Source: Sciurus carolinensis
Lineage: Eukaryota; Chordata; Mammalia; Rodentia; Sciuridae
Direction: 5' to 3'
NCBI RefSeq assembly: GCF_902686445.1
Contig: NC_062219.1
Span: forward strand, 110,795,160-110,859,159
DNA: 64,000 nt
In this document: positions 9,822-20,444 of the stretch, in pieces
Layout of the letters: each line of letters opens with the position of its first letter
Position numbering within the stretch: position 1 is the stretch's first letter
Notes under the pieces: model-generated
Seen by the model: the letters and a program-made list of their open reading frames with translations, nothing else
What the model was told of the DNA's origin: nothing
Database searches by the model: none
Made by a program: the position numbers and the translations under genes

Positions 9822-12516
9822 AGTGATAACCCCAGGGTACACATTAGATAATCTATAGTGTTTCATTAGAAATAGCTTACTACCTATGATGAAGAGAGCC
9901 TGATTCAGTGTAGTCATTGTAGATAAAGCCCTTGGTTATAGATTTATACAATCCTTATAATCAGAAATGGAAATCACAGATTTTTTTTTTTAAATAACCT
10001 AAAACTTTACTATTTGTTGTATTGAAGTAAGCAGCAAGTTTAGGTCCATTGTATGAATTTATGTGTTTTAATGCTGTGGAAATGAGATAGTTTTGAACTT
10101 GAAATCAGTGTCAGAAAAATAAAAAAGAGTGTCTTGCTTTCTGTTACTTTAATAAAATTTGTGAAAATTAGTAGAGCTTTTAGACATATTAAGACATAAA
10201 AGTATAATAATGTTTTAAGTGCTACATGTGTCTTCATTGTTAGTTTTGAATTAGTTTTTATTTTCTCAAGTAAAGATCGTATTTAATATAGTGGTTTTAT
10301 TTTCTCAATACTGTGCCCATTTCTGTTTTTTTTTTTTTTAAAGGAATTGTTACTTATATCTGCTGTTTTTAAAATTTCTTTTAATTGAAAACAATAGCAA
10401 ATAGTTTGATGTAGCAATTTACAAATTGTAGAAGTTCTAATTTTGCTTAAATATTCTAATTACAAGGTTTCAGCAAGGGATTTCCTTATGAGCTTGATAT
10501 TTGAAAAATTTTCTGACATATTTTGTTCAGATTATATATAACTGTTTAAGTTTATATAGCATGTGTTGAGCCTTATATTGATGACTTGAAATTTCATTGT
10601 ATTAGTAAAATATGTATTTTATTTTTAAAATTTTGATTGAGATATTCCATTTCCTTGTTTTAGAATGGAGTATATGTCTGTGTACACAAATACATGCATA
10701 TTTGTCTGAGTTGTTTAAATATACAAGGTTCTATTGTACTTTTTTAGTAATGAGAAAAAACTATTTTTTTTTCAATTTGTTTTAATTAGATCATGCTAGA
10801 ACCCAAAATGTCATCATTTCCTTCATTGTTTGAATAAGTTCATTTGGTTAGTTTGAGCAACTATATGTCTAAATGTGATATTATGTGGAAATTGGATGCC
10901 AGAAGAGAAAATACTAAATCAGTATCAGTCTCTCCCTTTTTCTGTCTGTTCTGTCCCCTGCCTCCCTCCCTCTCTCCTCCAGGTTTTTTTGTTTGGCTTT
11001 GTTTCTTTGGTTTCTCTTTCCATATTTTGACATCTTATATAGTCTCAAAGTAGATTCTGAAAGTTCTAAGGGATATTGACATTAATTCTCTCTAATGAAT
11101 ATCTAGCAGATTTAAAGCTCTTAACATTGGTTACAAATTGTTATACACTGATATATAACACCTCATTTGTTAGAGTATTGGCATCTGGTTACGGAGGTTT
11201 TCTTTCTTTTAACTGCTTTGACTTCCTTGAATTCTTCCTTTATGCTAATTTAACACATTGTTTCACATGACATTAACCCATAAAGATTTTTTTTATTATT
11301 CTTTGAAATGCAGCATGATCCATACTTGATTAATGTAGCTGTAAGAGTATTGTATGTTTCTTGTGATTATCAGAACAATTCATCTTCTAATGCTGTCATT
11401 TTCGTAAGAAGAAAAAAAAAGGTGACAACTTACAGAAAATATGGGAAACATGCTCATATGACAGCTGAGGATGTGGCTAGACTAAAGCAGGAAACTACTA
11501 CCCACAATGCAATGTTACATACACTACCACTTAATAAAATTTATATCAAACATGCTACTGACAAAACCAAAGAAAAATAATATCCAAACTCTGCTGGTTA
11601 ACGTATCCAGGGAAAAGTGAAACTAATCTTTTGAGAACTTTTGTACCTAAGAGAACACAGTAATTGAAACTCTGGTACATCATAGTATATTGGAGTAGTG
11701 CTGTAATTTGCCTTTGTGTTATGGGACTTGATTGTGGGTAAAAGTGGTCTACAGTGAGAACCTTTTGAGTATTAGCTTTCTTGGATAAGGTAAAAGGGAC
11801 ATCCCTCTTTTTCATTTGAATTGTTTCAGTGTGTAATAGGGTTAGAAGATACTGTCATCTAGAAGGGAAAAAAGTTAAAATTTGAGATACTGATTATTGA
11901 TTATTCAAACTTTCTATATAGGTATGGTTTAAGTTGTCTGTTATTACCAGAGTGGGATGGAGGGTGGGACTTGAATTATCCACTGAGGTATTTCAGAGTA
12001 CTTGTTTTTCTTGCTCTTTATGTTAATCTACCTGTACCTTACCCAGTAATCTAAAGCAAAAATGTGAACTGCTTTTGTAATGTGGTCAAAAACAGTATTA
12101 AGACATCTTTAAAAAGTCAGGTTTTAATATATTTAGGGTTTCCTTTTCTAAACCTTAATCTGCTGTGCTCTTAGCTGTCAGACTTAAGCAATTTTGATGA
12201 ATTTGGTACCTTAGTAATTTAGACGTATTTTGAGGCTTTACAAAGGAGGTGGTTTAAGGCTTACATAAGAGCACATAGTAGAGTTTTTAAATTGATAAAT
12301 GTATAGAAATTTTATCAGATGATGAATAGAAAAGACTATAAGTTGGTGTTGCTTATTAAAGGTCCTATCTGAGTATTCCAGTCTAAAAATTGCCAATGTT
12401 TTATTTCAGAACTGGCATGGTAATTGTCATCTTATCATTTACGTGAATATTGTTGTCTATCTAAATCTCTGTCGAGGATGATTTGCTTAATTGTTTGAAG
12501 TTTTTTTCTCCTTTAG
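9346..12516. other. Single-copy AT-rich intergenic/intronic sequence
   Basis: No recognisable transposon apart from homopolymers. It contains a T/A-rich patch at about 9430-9480 and a 31-nt A tract at 9790-9820. A pyrimidine-rich stretch occurs at about 10,930-10,982. Open frames up to 90 codons exist but have no recognisable domain. Confidence 0.6.
9790..9820. repeat. (A)31 homopolymer
   Basis: 31 consecutive A residues. No SINE or processed transcript is recognisable immediately upstream, so it is an isolated microsatellite or the tail of an unrecognised retrocopy. Confidence 0.9.
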
Positions 12517-12604
12517 AGACTTCTTATCAATAACAGCTGTAGCATTGTGGCTTTTTCCATGGACTCATGGTGGTCTTTGGAACAACGTTATTCAACTTTG
12601 ACAG
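12517..12604 (+). other. Candidate internal exon (possible SUPT3H exon)
   Basis: Strong consensus splice signals bracket 88 nt: a pyrimidine-rich tract ending tttttttctcctttag before 12517 and GACAG|gtgaga after 12604. One frame is open throughout; it contains ATG at 12559 in a CCATGG context, reading MDSWWSLEQRYSTLT to the donor. In other mammals SUPT3H runs antisense to RUNX2 and overlaps P1, which fits a plus-strand exon here, about 5.3 kb upstream of P1. I do not recognise the peptide as a known SUPT3H segment, so it may be a 5' untranslated or alternative exon, or a chance arrangement. Confidence 0.4.
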
Positions 12605-14394
12605 GTGAGATAGAGGCTCTCCAGTGCCACTGCTTTTGGATGGATCTTAACTGTGGTTGGGTAAAGTGCATCTTGCCAAAATATATGGGTGAGACCACAC
12701 ACAGCCTTTAAAATAGTTATTGTAGGCTTATTTTTAGGAATACATGTCTTGACAGTTCTTTTATTTGCATGCCAGTTTCATTGCCGTGTATAGATTTTTC
12801 ATTGGTTTCAGTGAAGGCAGTTGCAGACTTAGGTCTCCTTTTCCTAAGGTTTGTGTGTAATTTATGCTGGAAAATACTTTGTATTCAGGTGTAATGAACA
12901 GTATAGAACATACATTGAAAATGAAACTTTAGAATACTGATCTTTTTGTTTTTACAAATTTGACAGTATTCCTGTTGAAAATCTCAAATTCTCAGAAAGT
13001 TGAAAAATTGTTCCAATTTGAACTTTAAAAAATTTGGGAGTGAATGCTAAAATTTTCATATTCTGTAATAACATGAATACTAAAAATTATTGTTCTTGTT
13101 ATCAGAAGTATATATTCTTATTGTACGATAAAGCATTGTTTGAATTATAAGTTTACATTTTAGGAAAAGCTTGAAAACATTGAAACAAATTACTGAAGAA
13201 TTCAGTTTGTTAATGTGTGGGCATTATGTGCAAGTTATCCAGTCTTATGGAATGATTACAACTTTATTCAACTTGATAAACTATAAAATTTAAAGCTATG
13301 ATTAAAGATAAAGGGTTTAAAAAATATTTTAAATCTTCAAAAAGTGACTGTTTTCAGTAAGCAATAGAGAACACTGTAGACTTTTACAAAATTTTGTTCC
13401 TTTTTATAAAATGATGTATTTGGAGAATTAAATTATTAGTGACAACAATATTAAAACTTCGTGAGTCCTGGCAGGTCAGAAAACTTTTCACTTGATTTAA
13501 ATGCTCCTGTGTATTTTTAATATGTTTAACCATCCAAGATAAGATTACAGTTTTTTGTTCTAGTTTTATGGGGGAAACAATCTAAAGAGATAATTGGATA
13601 TCCAAACTTCCCCCCACTTCTTTTGCAACATCCTTCCATTGCTGAATTATTCTTGCAGGAGTACTGGAGTAATTGTTTTTCTGTAGTTTTTCCAGAGAAC
13701 ATTTATGAGAGAGGAGAGAACATATTATATACAAATAGGTTGTTTAAAAAGACTTGGTTTTTATCTCTCAGAAATTAGCCATATATGTAAATCTTGTTTG
13801 TATGCTAGATTGAAAAGAGAACTACCATAAGGTAGTTGTAGACTATTTGAGAAAACTTGAATATGAACCTGATATTAGTTGTCCACAGAATATTTATGAA
13901 ATTAGTCTTGTACTGCTAATGATCTCTTAGTAGAAAATGCTCTTATTCTTAAAAGAGAAGCATGATAAATTATTGTTTTGAAGTCAGTAACATACTTAAA
14001 TTCATATATGAAACAATGTGTCAAAATCTTAATTGGTGAATTTAGGTAAAGGAATATACCTACATTCATTTGATTGCTTTTCAGCTTAAACACTGAATTC
14101 TGAAAGTTGACACATTTTTTAAGGGTTATAGGAATTTGAATTGAAATTGAAATTAAAAAACTGAGAAAAATTTATTCATATGTAAATAGTTAATTTAAAA
14201 AAGAATGGATATTGAATAGCTTAGGCTATACATATATACATATCAATTTTACACTTTAGTTTATACTTGTTATTCTAAATTTTATTCAGAGCAAAATGTA
14301 GCTAATTTTTATAAATTTATATGTGACAAATATAAAATGAAGATATTAAACTGTTTTATAAAATCTCAACTTTAAAAATTTTAAGTTGTTTGCC
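12605..14394. other. Single-copy sequence, nothing recognised
   Basis: AT-rich, no transposon and no convincing coding frame. If the neighbouring candidate exon belongs to SUPT3H, this is its intron. Confidence 0.5.
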
Positions 14395-14605
14395 CATAGT
14401 GGTGCATCCTGTAATCCTAGAGGCTTGGGAGGCTGAAGCAGGAGAATTTTGCAAGTTCAGAGCCAGCTTCAGCAATTAAGGCCCTAAACAAATTAGTGAG
14501 ACCCTGTCTCAAAATTTGAAGAAGAGCTGGGGATGTGGCTCAGTGGTTAAGTGTCCTTGGGTTCAATCCCTACACTGGGGCGGCGGAGTGGGAGGGGGCA
14601 GGTGG
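14395..14605 (+). repeat. B1 + ID composite SINE (B1-dID/MEN type), plus orientation
   Basis: 7SL-derived left half (tggtgcatcctgtaatccta, gaggctgaagcaggagaa, gagaccctgtctc) is followed without a gap by an ID-type tRNA-derived half (gctggggatgtggctcagtg, ggttcaatccct). This fusion is known from squirrels and some related rodents. It ends in a G-rich stretch rather than a clean A tail. Confidence 0.85.
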
Positions 14606-16929
14606 TGGGATTCAAGTTCATATTATAGTAATTCAAGGCTAGATATTTTTGGAGGAACAAATCAGTCATGTTTTTGGTATATTGTTTTAAAAAATTTAAT
14701 TACTATTTCTAGAATATATACAAGTACTTTTAAAAGTTAATTTGTTAAATAATTACTACTAAATTGTACTAAATTATTACCAAATAGTATGTTTTGAAGC
14801 AGTATTTCAGTGAGCAGTTGTCTGCATCTCTACCTTTGAAATATTAATTTTGAACATGTGGTATACTATTTGATATTTTATCGGGTTGACATACTTTTTT
14901 TGTTCAAGTCCAGATGATACATAGTTTTGGCTTTGTGACCCATAGGGTTTCTGTGAACTATTCTGCTCTGCCAGTACAATCTGAAAGCAGACAATAAGTA
15001 AATGAATGGGTGTGAGTGTATTCCACTAAGACCAGCAGCTGGCCCGATATACTAGTTTTCCCGCTCTTGCCACCTCTACTGTATTTATAGAACTCTGTGG
15101 TCTGATTCATACCATTTTATAGAATAAGGATGATTTGTAATAATGATCAAGGTTTTTAGAAAATATTTTTAGTTATAGATGGACTCCGTACTTTTATTTT
15201 ATTTGTCTATTTTTTTATGTAGTGCTGAGGATTGAACCCAGTGCTTCACACTTGCTAGGCAAGTGCTCTGCCACTGAGCCACAACCATAGCCCCATGATT
15301 AAGGTTTTTATTCTTTAAAATGGAATTCTTAAAAGTGTTGACAAGATCTTTTAAAGTAGTCTATTTGCATGTGGAAGATCTTGTCTATGGTGTTTAATAA
15401 TCATCTATTAAACTGAACCATCTAATGAACTTGTAGTGCAAGTTCATTTTGGTCACCTAATTATTATATTGCATATAGTTATAGATTACCCTGACATCCT
15501 TTTAAGGAATCAAGATCAATAATTGTGATTAGAATCCATCTCTAAATTATAAATCTTGATATTTACTTATTTCTTCATTTTTACTTTACTAATAGGATAT
15601 TGTTTCCTATTCTTCTTGTCCACAGAAATGTTCCCTCTTTTTAGAATTCACTGGCTTTAATGCCCAAGTATAATATATGTAAAAGAAGTCGTCTTGATTG
15701 ATTGCTGTGATTCAGTTAATTTTCCTCTTTTTTTTTTTGATCATATTTGAATTTTGTCCTGTTTGGCATAAGTATTTGTTGTTTTTGATATGACTTCAAT
15801 TCCAGGACATCCATTGCATCCACCATTGGATGTAATACCCCCCAAAATTAGTTTTCTTAAGATTGACCTATATTAGCTGGATTTTGAGTATTATTTGATG
15901 ATGATGATAACTACTGAGCAGGAAAAGTAGCTATCTGTATGTACTTTTATTTGTAAGGAGCAAGTGAACCCATGTTTTGTTCTGAATTTCAGACTTTTAC
16001 TGTATTAATATTTAAGGATTGAAAAAAGTATGATACATATGTATAGACACATTAATATGCAGTGGCCTTAAGTAACAGCTTATCGTTCATAATATTATGC
16101 ATTTAAAATCCATGATTGTTTTAAGCATTTCCAGTTATTAGACATAATAACTAAGGATCAGACAGTTAAAAAAAGTATTATTGTGGGTCTTAAACAATTT
16201 TGTTATAAGGGAAAAGTCTTCCTGCCACCTTCTTTCTCTCAAAAAATCTGGTCATTGCTTGTTTGCTCTCATGATAAAGTCCTAACATGAGTATTTTGAC
16301 AATTCTCTTTCTCTCCAGTATTTAATAATAAGACAAATACATAAAACAATGTAAGTAGTAAGGATAACCTAGTACAGAGGAAAACAAAAGGAAAAAATAG
16401 AACAGAAACTCAGGGCTTCATCCAGGGTCATTTAGTATGATGACAGATTGATTGCCTTATCTATTTTAATAATGTTTTAAAAGGGTAATCACTGTTGTAA
16501 TCATTTAATAAACCAGAGCAGGTAGAACATTTTGTTAAACTTAGATTGTTTAAAAAGATTAGAAACCATTTATGTAGGGAAGATTTTCTTCCCAAATTAA
16601 TAAACTAAAAAGCTTAATGTTTACTTAGGAAAGTAACCATCTGAGGCATGAAACCTTACCTAATAATAAGTCATCAAATATAGATATATATATTTGTTTG
16701 TCTTTTGATACCATTTTGTATCTCTAGGACTTTGTCCATTTTAGTTATAAATTCATTCTTTAAAAGAATGAAGGAATCTTAAAGATGGCATATTTTTGAA
16801 AGAATTTATGAATTATTGAATGTGCATATACTATAGCATTTGGTATTTAGTTACTTATAAAATCTTTATAAAGATTATTAGTGAAAGTGTCTAAAAGAAC
16901 TGTTTTGAACAAATTAATAGATTTTTAAA
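14606..16929. other. Single-copy sequence with one ID SINE
   Basis: AT-rich with no gene recognised. An ID element lies at 15,190-15,294. The right end passes into the ancient L1 block. Confidence 0.55.
15190..15294 (-). repeat. ID-type SINE, minus orientation
   Basis: Reverse complement of the ID core (attgaacccagtgcttcaca, aggcaagtgctctgccactg) with a T-rich tail on its left. Confidence 0.85.
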
Positions 16930-18426
16930 ATGCAGCTTTGAATTTATAGAAAAATTGAAAAAGAATTCTCGTAAGTTCCTTTACCCCCAGCAGTCCCCAG
17001 CTTTCTTTATTAACATATTGCATTGGTGCCCTATATTTGTTAATGATTGATGAATCAATATCAATACTATTGTATTGAAGTCTTTATTAGAATTCATTCC
17101 TCCTGTTGTATAGTTTTTATGGGTTTTGCCAAATGTGTAATGTCATGTATCCAACATTATAACAGACATAGTCTTTTCATTGTCTTTAAATTTGCCTGTG
17201 TGCCACAAATTTATCCCTCCCCCATTCCTATACACAATGATCTTCCCCTACTTTATTTTTATTGATATTTTTTTCATATGTGTACATCACAAATTTACCA
17301 GTTTAACCATTTTAACAACTGATATTTTAACTCTTACCTGTGACATTACTTTTTCCAGAATGCCATATAGATAGAATCATAAAATATAGCCTCTTTAGAC
17401 TGGTTTCTTTCACTTAGCAGTGTGCAGTTAAGTTTCTTCTGTGTCTTTTTGTGGCTTGATAGCTCATTTATTTTTTACTTTTGAATAATATTTTGTTGTT
17501 TGGATGTACCATAGTTTATCCACTAACATATTGAATATCTTAGTTTCCAATTGTTGGCATTTATGAATAAAACTGTAGTAAAGATTGAAGTATAGCTTTT
17601 TCTGTGGACATGTTTTCAGTTCCTTTAAGTATATACCTAGAAACACAATGGCTAGATTGGTAAGACTGTATGTTTAACCTTGTAATAAACTACTAAACCG
17701 TCTTTTATATAGTGACTGTATTCTTTTGCAGTCCTATCATCAATGAATGAGAATTTCTGTTGCTCGACATTATTGCATTTGCTGTTCTCAGCATTTTGGA
17801 CGTCAGCCATTCTAATAAGATATATAATGGTATCTCAACCATTGTTTTAATGTGCAAATTCCACATTGGCATTTGATTCTCACCGTCTTTTCATATTCTT
17901 ATTTGCCATCTGTATATCTTCAGTGGGGGTTTGTTCATGTCTTTTACCCTATTTTTAATTAAGCTGCCTTTTTGTATTGTTGAATTAGAATATTCTTTGT
18001 ATATACTGTATTTTCTCTATCTGTTGGATAGGCACTTAGTTGTTTCTACTTTTTGGCTATTGTGAATAATGCTGCAATTGAACATTGGTATAATCATCTG
18101 AGTTTTGTTTCATTTCTTCTGGGAACATATATCTAACAGTAGAATTGCTAGGTCATATAGTAATTCTATTTTCAGTTTTTTGAGTAACTCCTACTAAACT
18201 ATATGACTGTGGATTGCAGTTTCACTTACTTTGCGTGTCCCTGGCAAAGCTGTCATATTAATGAAGTCTAACTTAGGGATTTTTATAACAAGTCATACTT
18301 TTGATGTGTCAAAAAATGCTTTTATTCAAAAGTACCATTGTCACTAGATGTTATGTTTTTTTCTTAGAAGTTTATTTAGTTTATAATGTTAAAATTTTAT
18401 ATTTAGGTTTTTGATCCATTTTGAGT

Positions 18427-18480
18427 TCTGTTTTTTTTTTTTTTTTTTGGTGTGTGTGTGTGTGTGAGAGAGAGAAAAAA
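18427..18480. repeat. Compound microsatellite (T)n (GT)n (GA)n
   Basis: A T homopolymer of about 19, then (TG) and (AG) dinucleotide runs, embedded in the decayed L1. Confidence 0.9.
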
Positions 18481-20134
18481 GGTGTGTCTGAGGATCATTG
18501 TCTAGATGGAGGTTATGTTTTTTTAAGTTCTGATTTTTTTACTTGGATGTCCCGTTATTCCAGCATCTTTTTGAAAAGATTGTCCATTGGATTGTCTAGG
18601 TGCTTTTCAGAGACTGATTGTATTTGTGTGGGTCTCTTTCTGGGTTCTGGTCTGTCCCATTCATTTATTTTTCTGTTTTTTTCTTTTCTTTTCTTTCTTT
18701 TTTTTTTGCCAGCACTATAATATATTACTGAAGCATTATTATATTAAAGTAACATCAATTTCTTGATATTCAAAAACTTGTTGGGATTTGTATTGGAGTT
18801 TTAATGAACGTATACATAAATGTTGGGAAGAACCAACATTTTAACACTATTTTGCTTTCCCATCAGTAAGCATGCAGTATCTTTTCATTTATTCAGATAT
18901 TTGATCTCTTTCATTAGAGTTGTTTAGTTTTCCTGAAACAGACCTTTTTCTATATACTTTGTTAGGTTTTTGCTAAATATTCACTTTTTTGTGCTAATGT
19001 GTAAGTGGTACTTTAAAAAGTTCATTTTCCAATTGTTATTGTTGGTGTATAGGAAAGCATTAATTTTTTTTTAACCTTTTCTCTTATGACCTTGCTATAA
19101 TTACTTATTATTTTTAGGAATATTATATTGAGTTTTGGGGATTTTCTACAAAATCATGTCATTTTTGATCAAAGATAACTCTTTTTCTTCCATTCCAATC
19201 TTTGTTTCTTTCTTTTTCTTGTGTTATTACATTGTTCAGACTTTTAGTGCACTATTGAATGTACACTGTTGACTGTTGAATGATGAAATGGAGTATCCTT
19301 GCCTTGTTACTAATCTTAAAGCATTTAATCTTAAAGTTTGTCACCCATTAAATATGATGTTAACAGTATGATTTGTAGATGTTTTTTACCAAGATGAGGA
19401 AGTTAATTCCCTTCTGTTCCTAGTTTGATGAGAGTCTTTATTATGTGTGCTGTTGTATTTTATCAAATTAATTTTCTGTGTCTGTTGTTAGGAACACATG
19501 GTTTTCTCATTAGCCTGTTGATTGGATGGATTACATTAGAATTTTGAAATTTGAATCAGTCTTGGATACTTGGAATAAGTCCCACTTGGTTGTGGTATAT
19601 AGACTTTATATACACTAATAATTTTGATTTGCTAATGTTTTGTTGATTTTTGCATCTGTGTTCCTGGAAGATATTGTTTTGTGGTTTTCCCTTTTATTGG
19701 AATGACTTTTTTTGGTATTTGGGTAATGTTGGCCTCATAGCATGAGTTAGAAGTAAGTCTTCTGCCTCTGTATTTGAAACAGATTTTGAGAATTGATATA
19801 ATTTCTTCCTTAAATATTTACTTGAATTTACCAGTGAAGCTGTCTGGACCAGTGCTTTCTGTGTGGCAATGTTATTAATTACTAATTTAATTTAAAAAAT
19901 GTATACTTTTCTGTTTCTTGTGTGAGTTTTTGCAGTTTGTCTTTCAAGGAATTGGTCCATTTTATCCACATTATCAAATGTGTAGGCATAAAGTTGTTTA
20001 TGGTATTTTATTATCCTTTCAGTATCCAAGGGATCAAGAGGATTTACCCTCTTTCATTCCTGATATTAGTTTGTATTTTGTGTTTTTTTTCTTTACCTGC
20101 CTCCACATATCTTTTTTTCTTAACCTAAATTTAT

Positions 20135-20143
20135 AAATGTTAC
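20135..20143. repeat. Target-site duplication of L1-A, left copy
   Basis: AAATGTTAC directly abuts the T run that marks the 3' end of the L1-A insertion. An identical 9-mer abuts its 5' end at 26427-26435, and the ancient L1 is continuous once the insert and one copy are removed. Confidence 0.8.
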
Positions 20144-20260
20144 TTTTTTTTTTTTTTTTTTTTTGTGAAAAATGACAATTTATCTGGTTTCCAGATAGTT
20201 CATCTCAATGTTTTGGTAATACCCAAAAGAGGATGGCTTTAGTATTACAGACTCACTCTT
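20144..20260 (-). mobile_element. 3'-transduced segment of L1-A with its own poly(A)
   Basis: Between the left TSD and the L1 3'UTR lie two poly(A) runs (T runs at 20144-20164 and about 20260-20279 on plus), separated by about 95 bp unlike any L1 3'UTR in this window. On the minus strand a GATAAA signal variant stands about 18 nt before the outer poly(A). This arrangement inside the TSDs is what a read-through L1 transcript carrying downstream source-locus DNA leaves behind. Confidence 0.65.
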
Positions 20261-20382
20261 TTTTTTTTTTTTTTTTTTTAGGGCAATGATGTTTATTTTT
20301 TTTTTCCCTTCCCCCCCACCCCTCCCACCCCTTTTTCCCTCTATACAGTCCTTCTTTCCTTCATTCTTACCGCTCTCCTTAT

Positions 20383-20420
20383 CCCTAACCCTAAACCTAA
20401 CCCTAAACCTAATGCTAACC
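20383..20420. repeat. Telomere-like CCCTAA repeats within the L1-A 3'UTR
   Basis: Three exact CCCTAA units plus CCTAA and CTAA variants, lying between the pyrimidine-rich 3'UTR tract and the cccctcccaccccccatta segment. A comparable array sits at the same 3'UTR position in the L1 at 53.9-54.5 kb, but not in the copy at 45.3 kb. Confidence 0.85.
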
Positions 20421-20444
20421 CCTCCCACCCCCCATTATATGTCC

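Larger units (their letters stand above)
16930..20143 (-). mobile_element. Ancient L1 (3'UTR and ORF2 C-terminal region), mosaic, decayed
   Basis: The plus strand reads as a highly diverged antisense L1. An L1M-type 3'UTR lies at about 16,950-17,110, and ORF2 3' sequence such as ggctattgtgaataatgctg at about 18,050. ORF2 middle-region sequence follows at 19,300-20,143 (tggtattttgggtaatg-like). All frames are broken. A second partial copy appears to start at about 18,000, because the order of segments repeats, so this is probably two fragments. It continues at 26,436 on the far side of L1-A. Confidence 0.75.

Noticed and set aside
11308..11580. 90-codon plus-strand ORF in single-copy sequence
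   Set aside because: No recognisable domain, no splice or promoter context, and length compatible with chance in AT-rich DNA.
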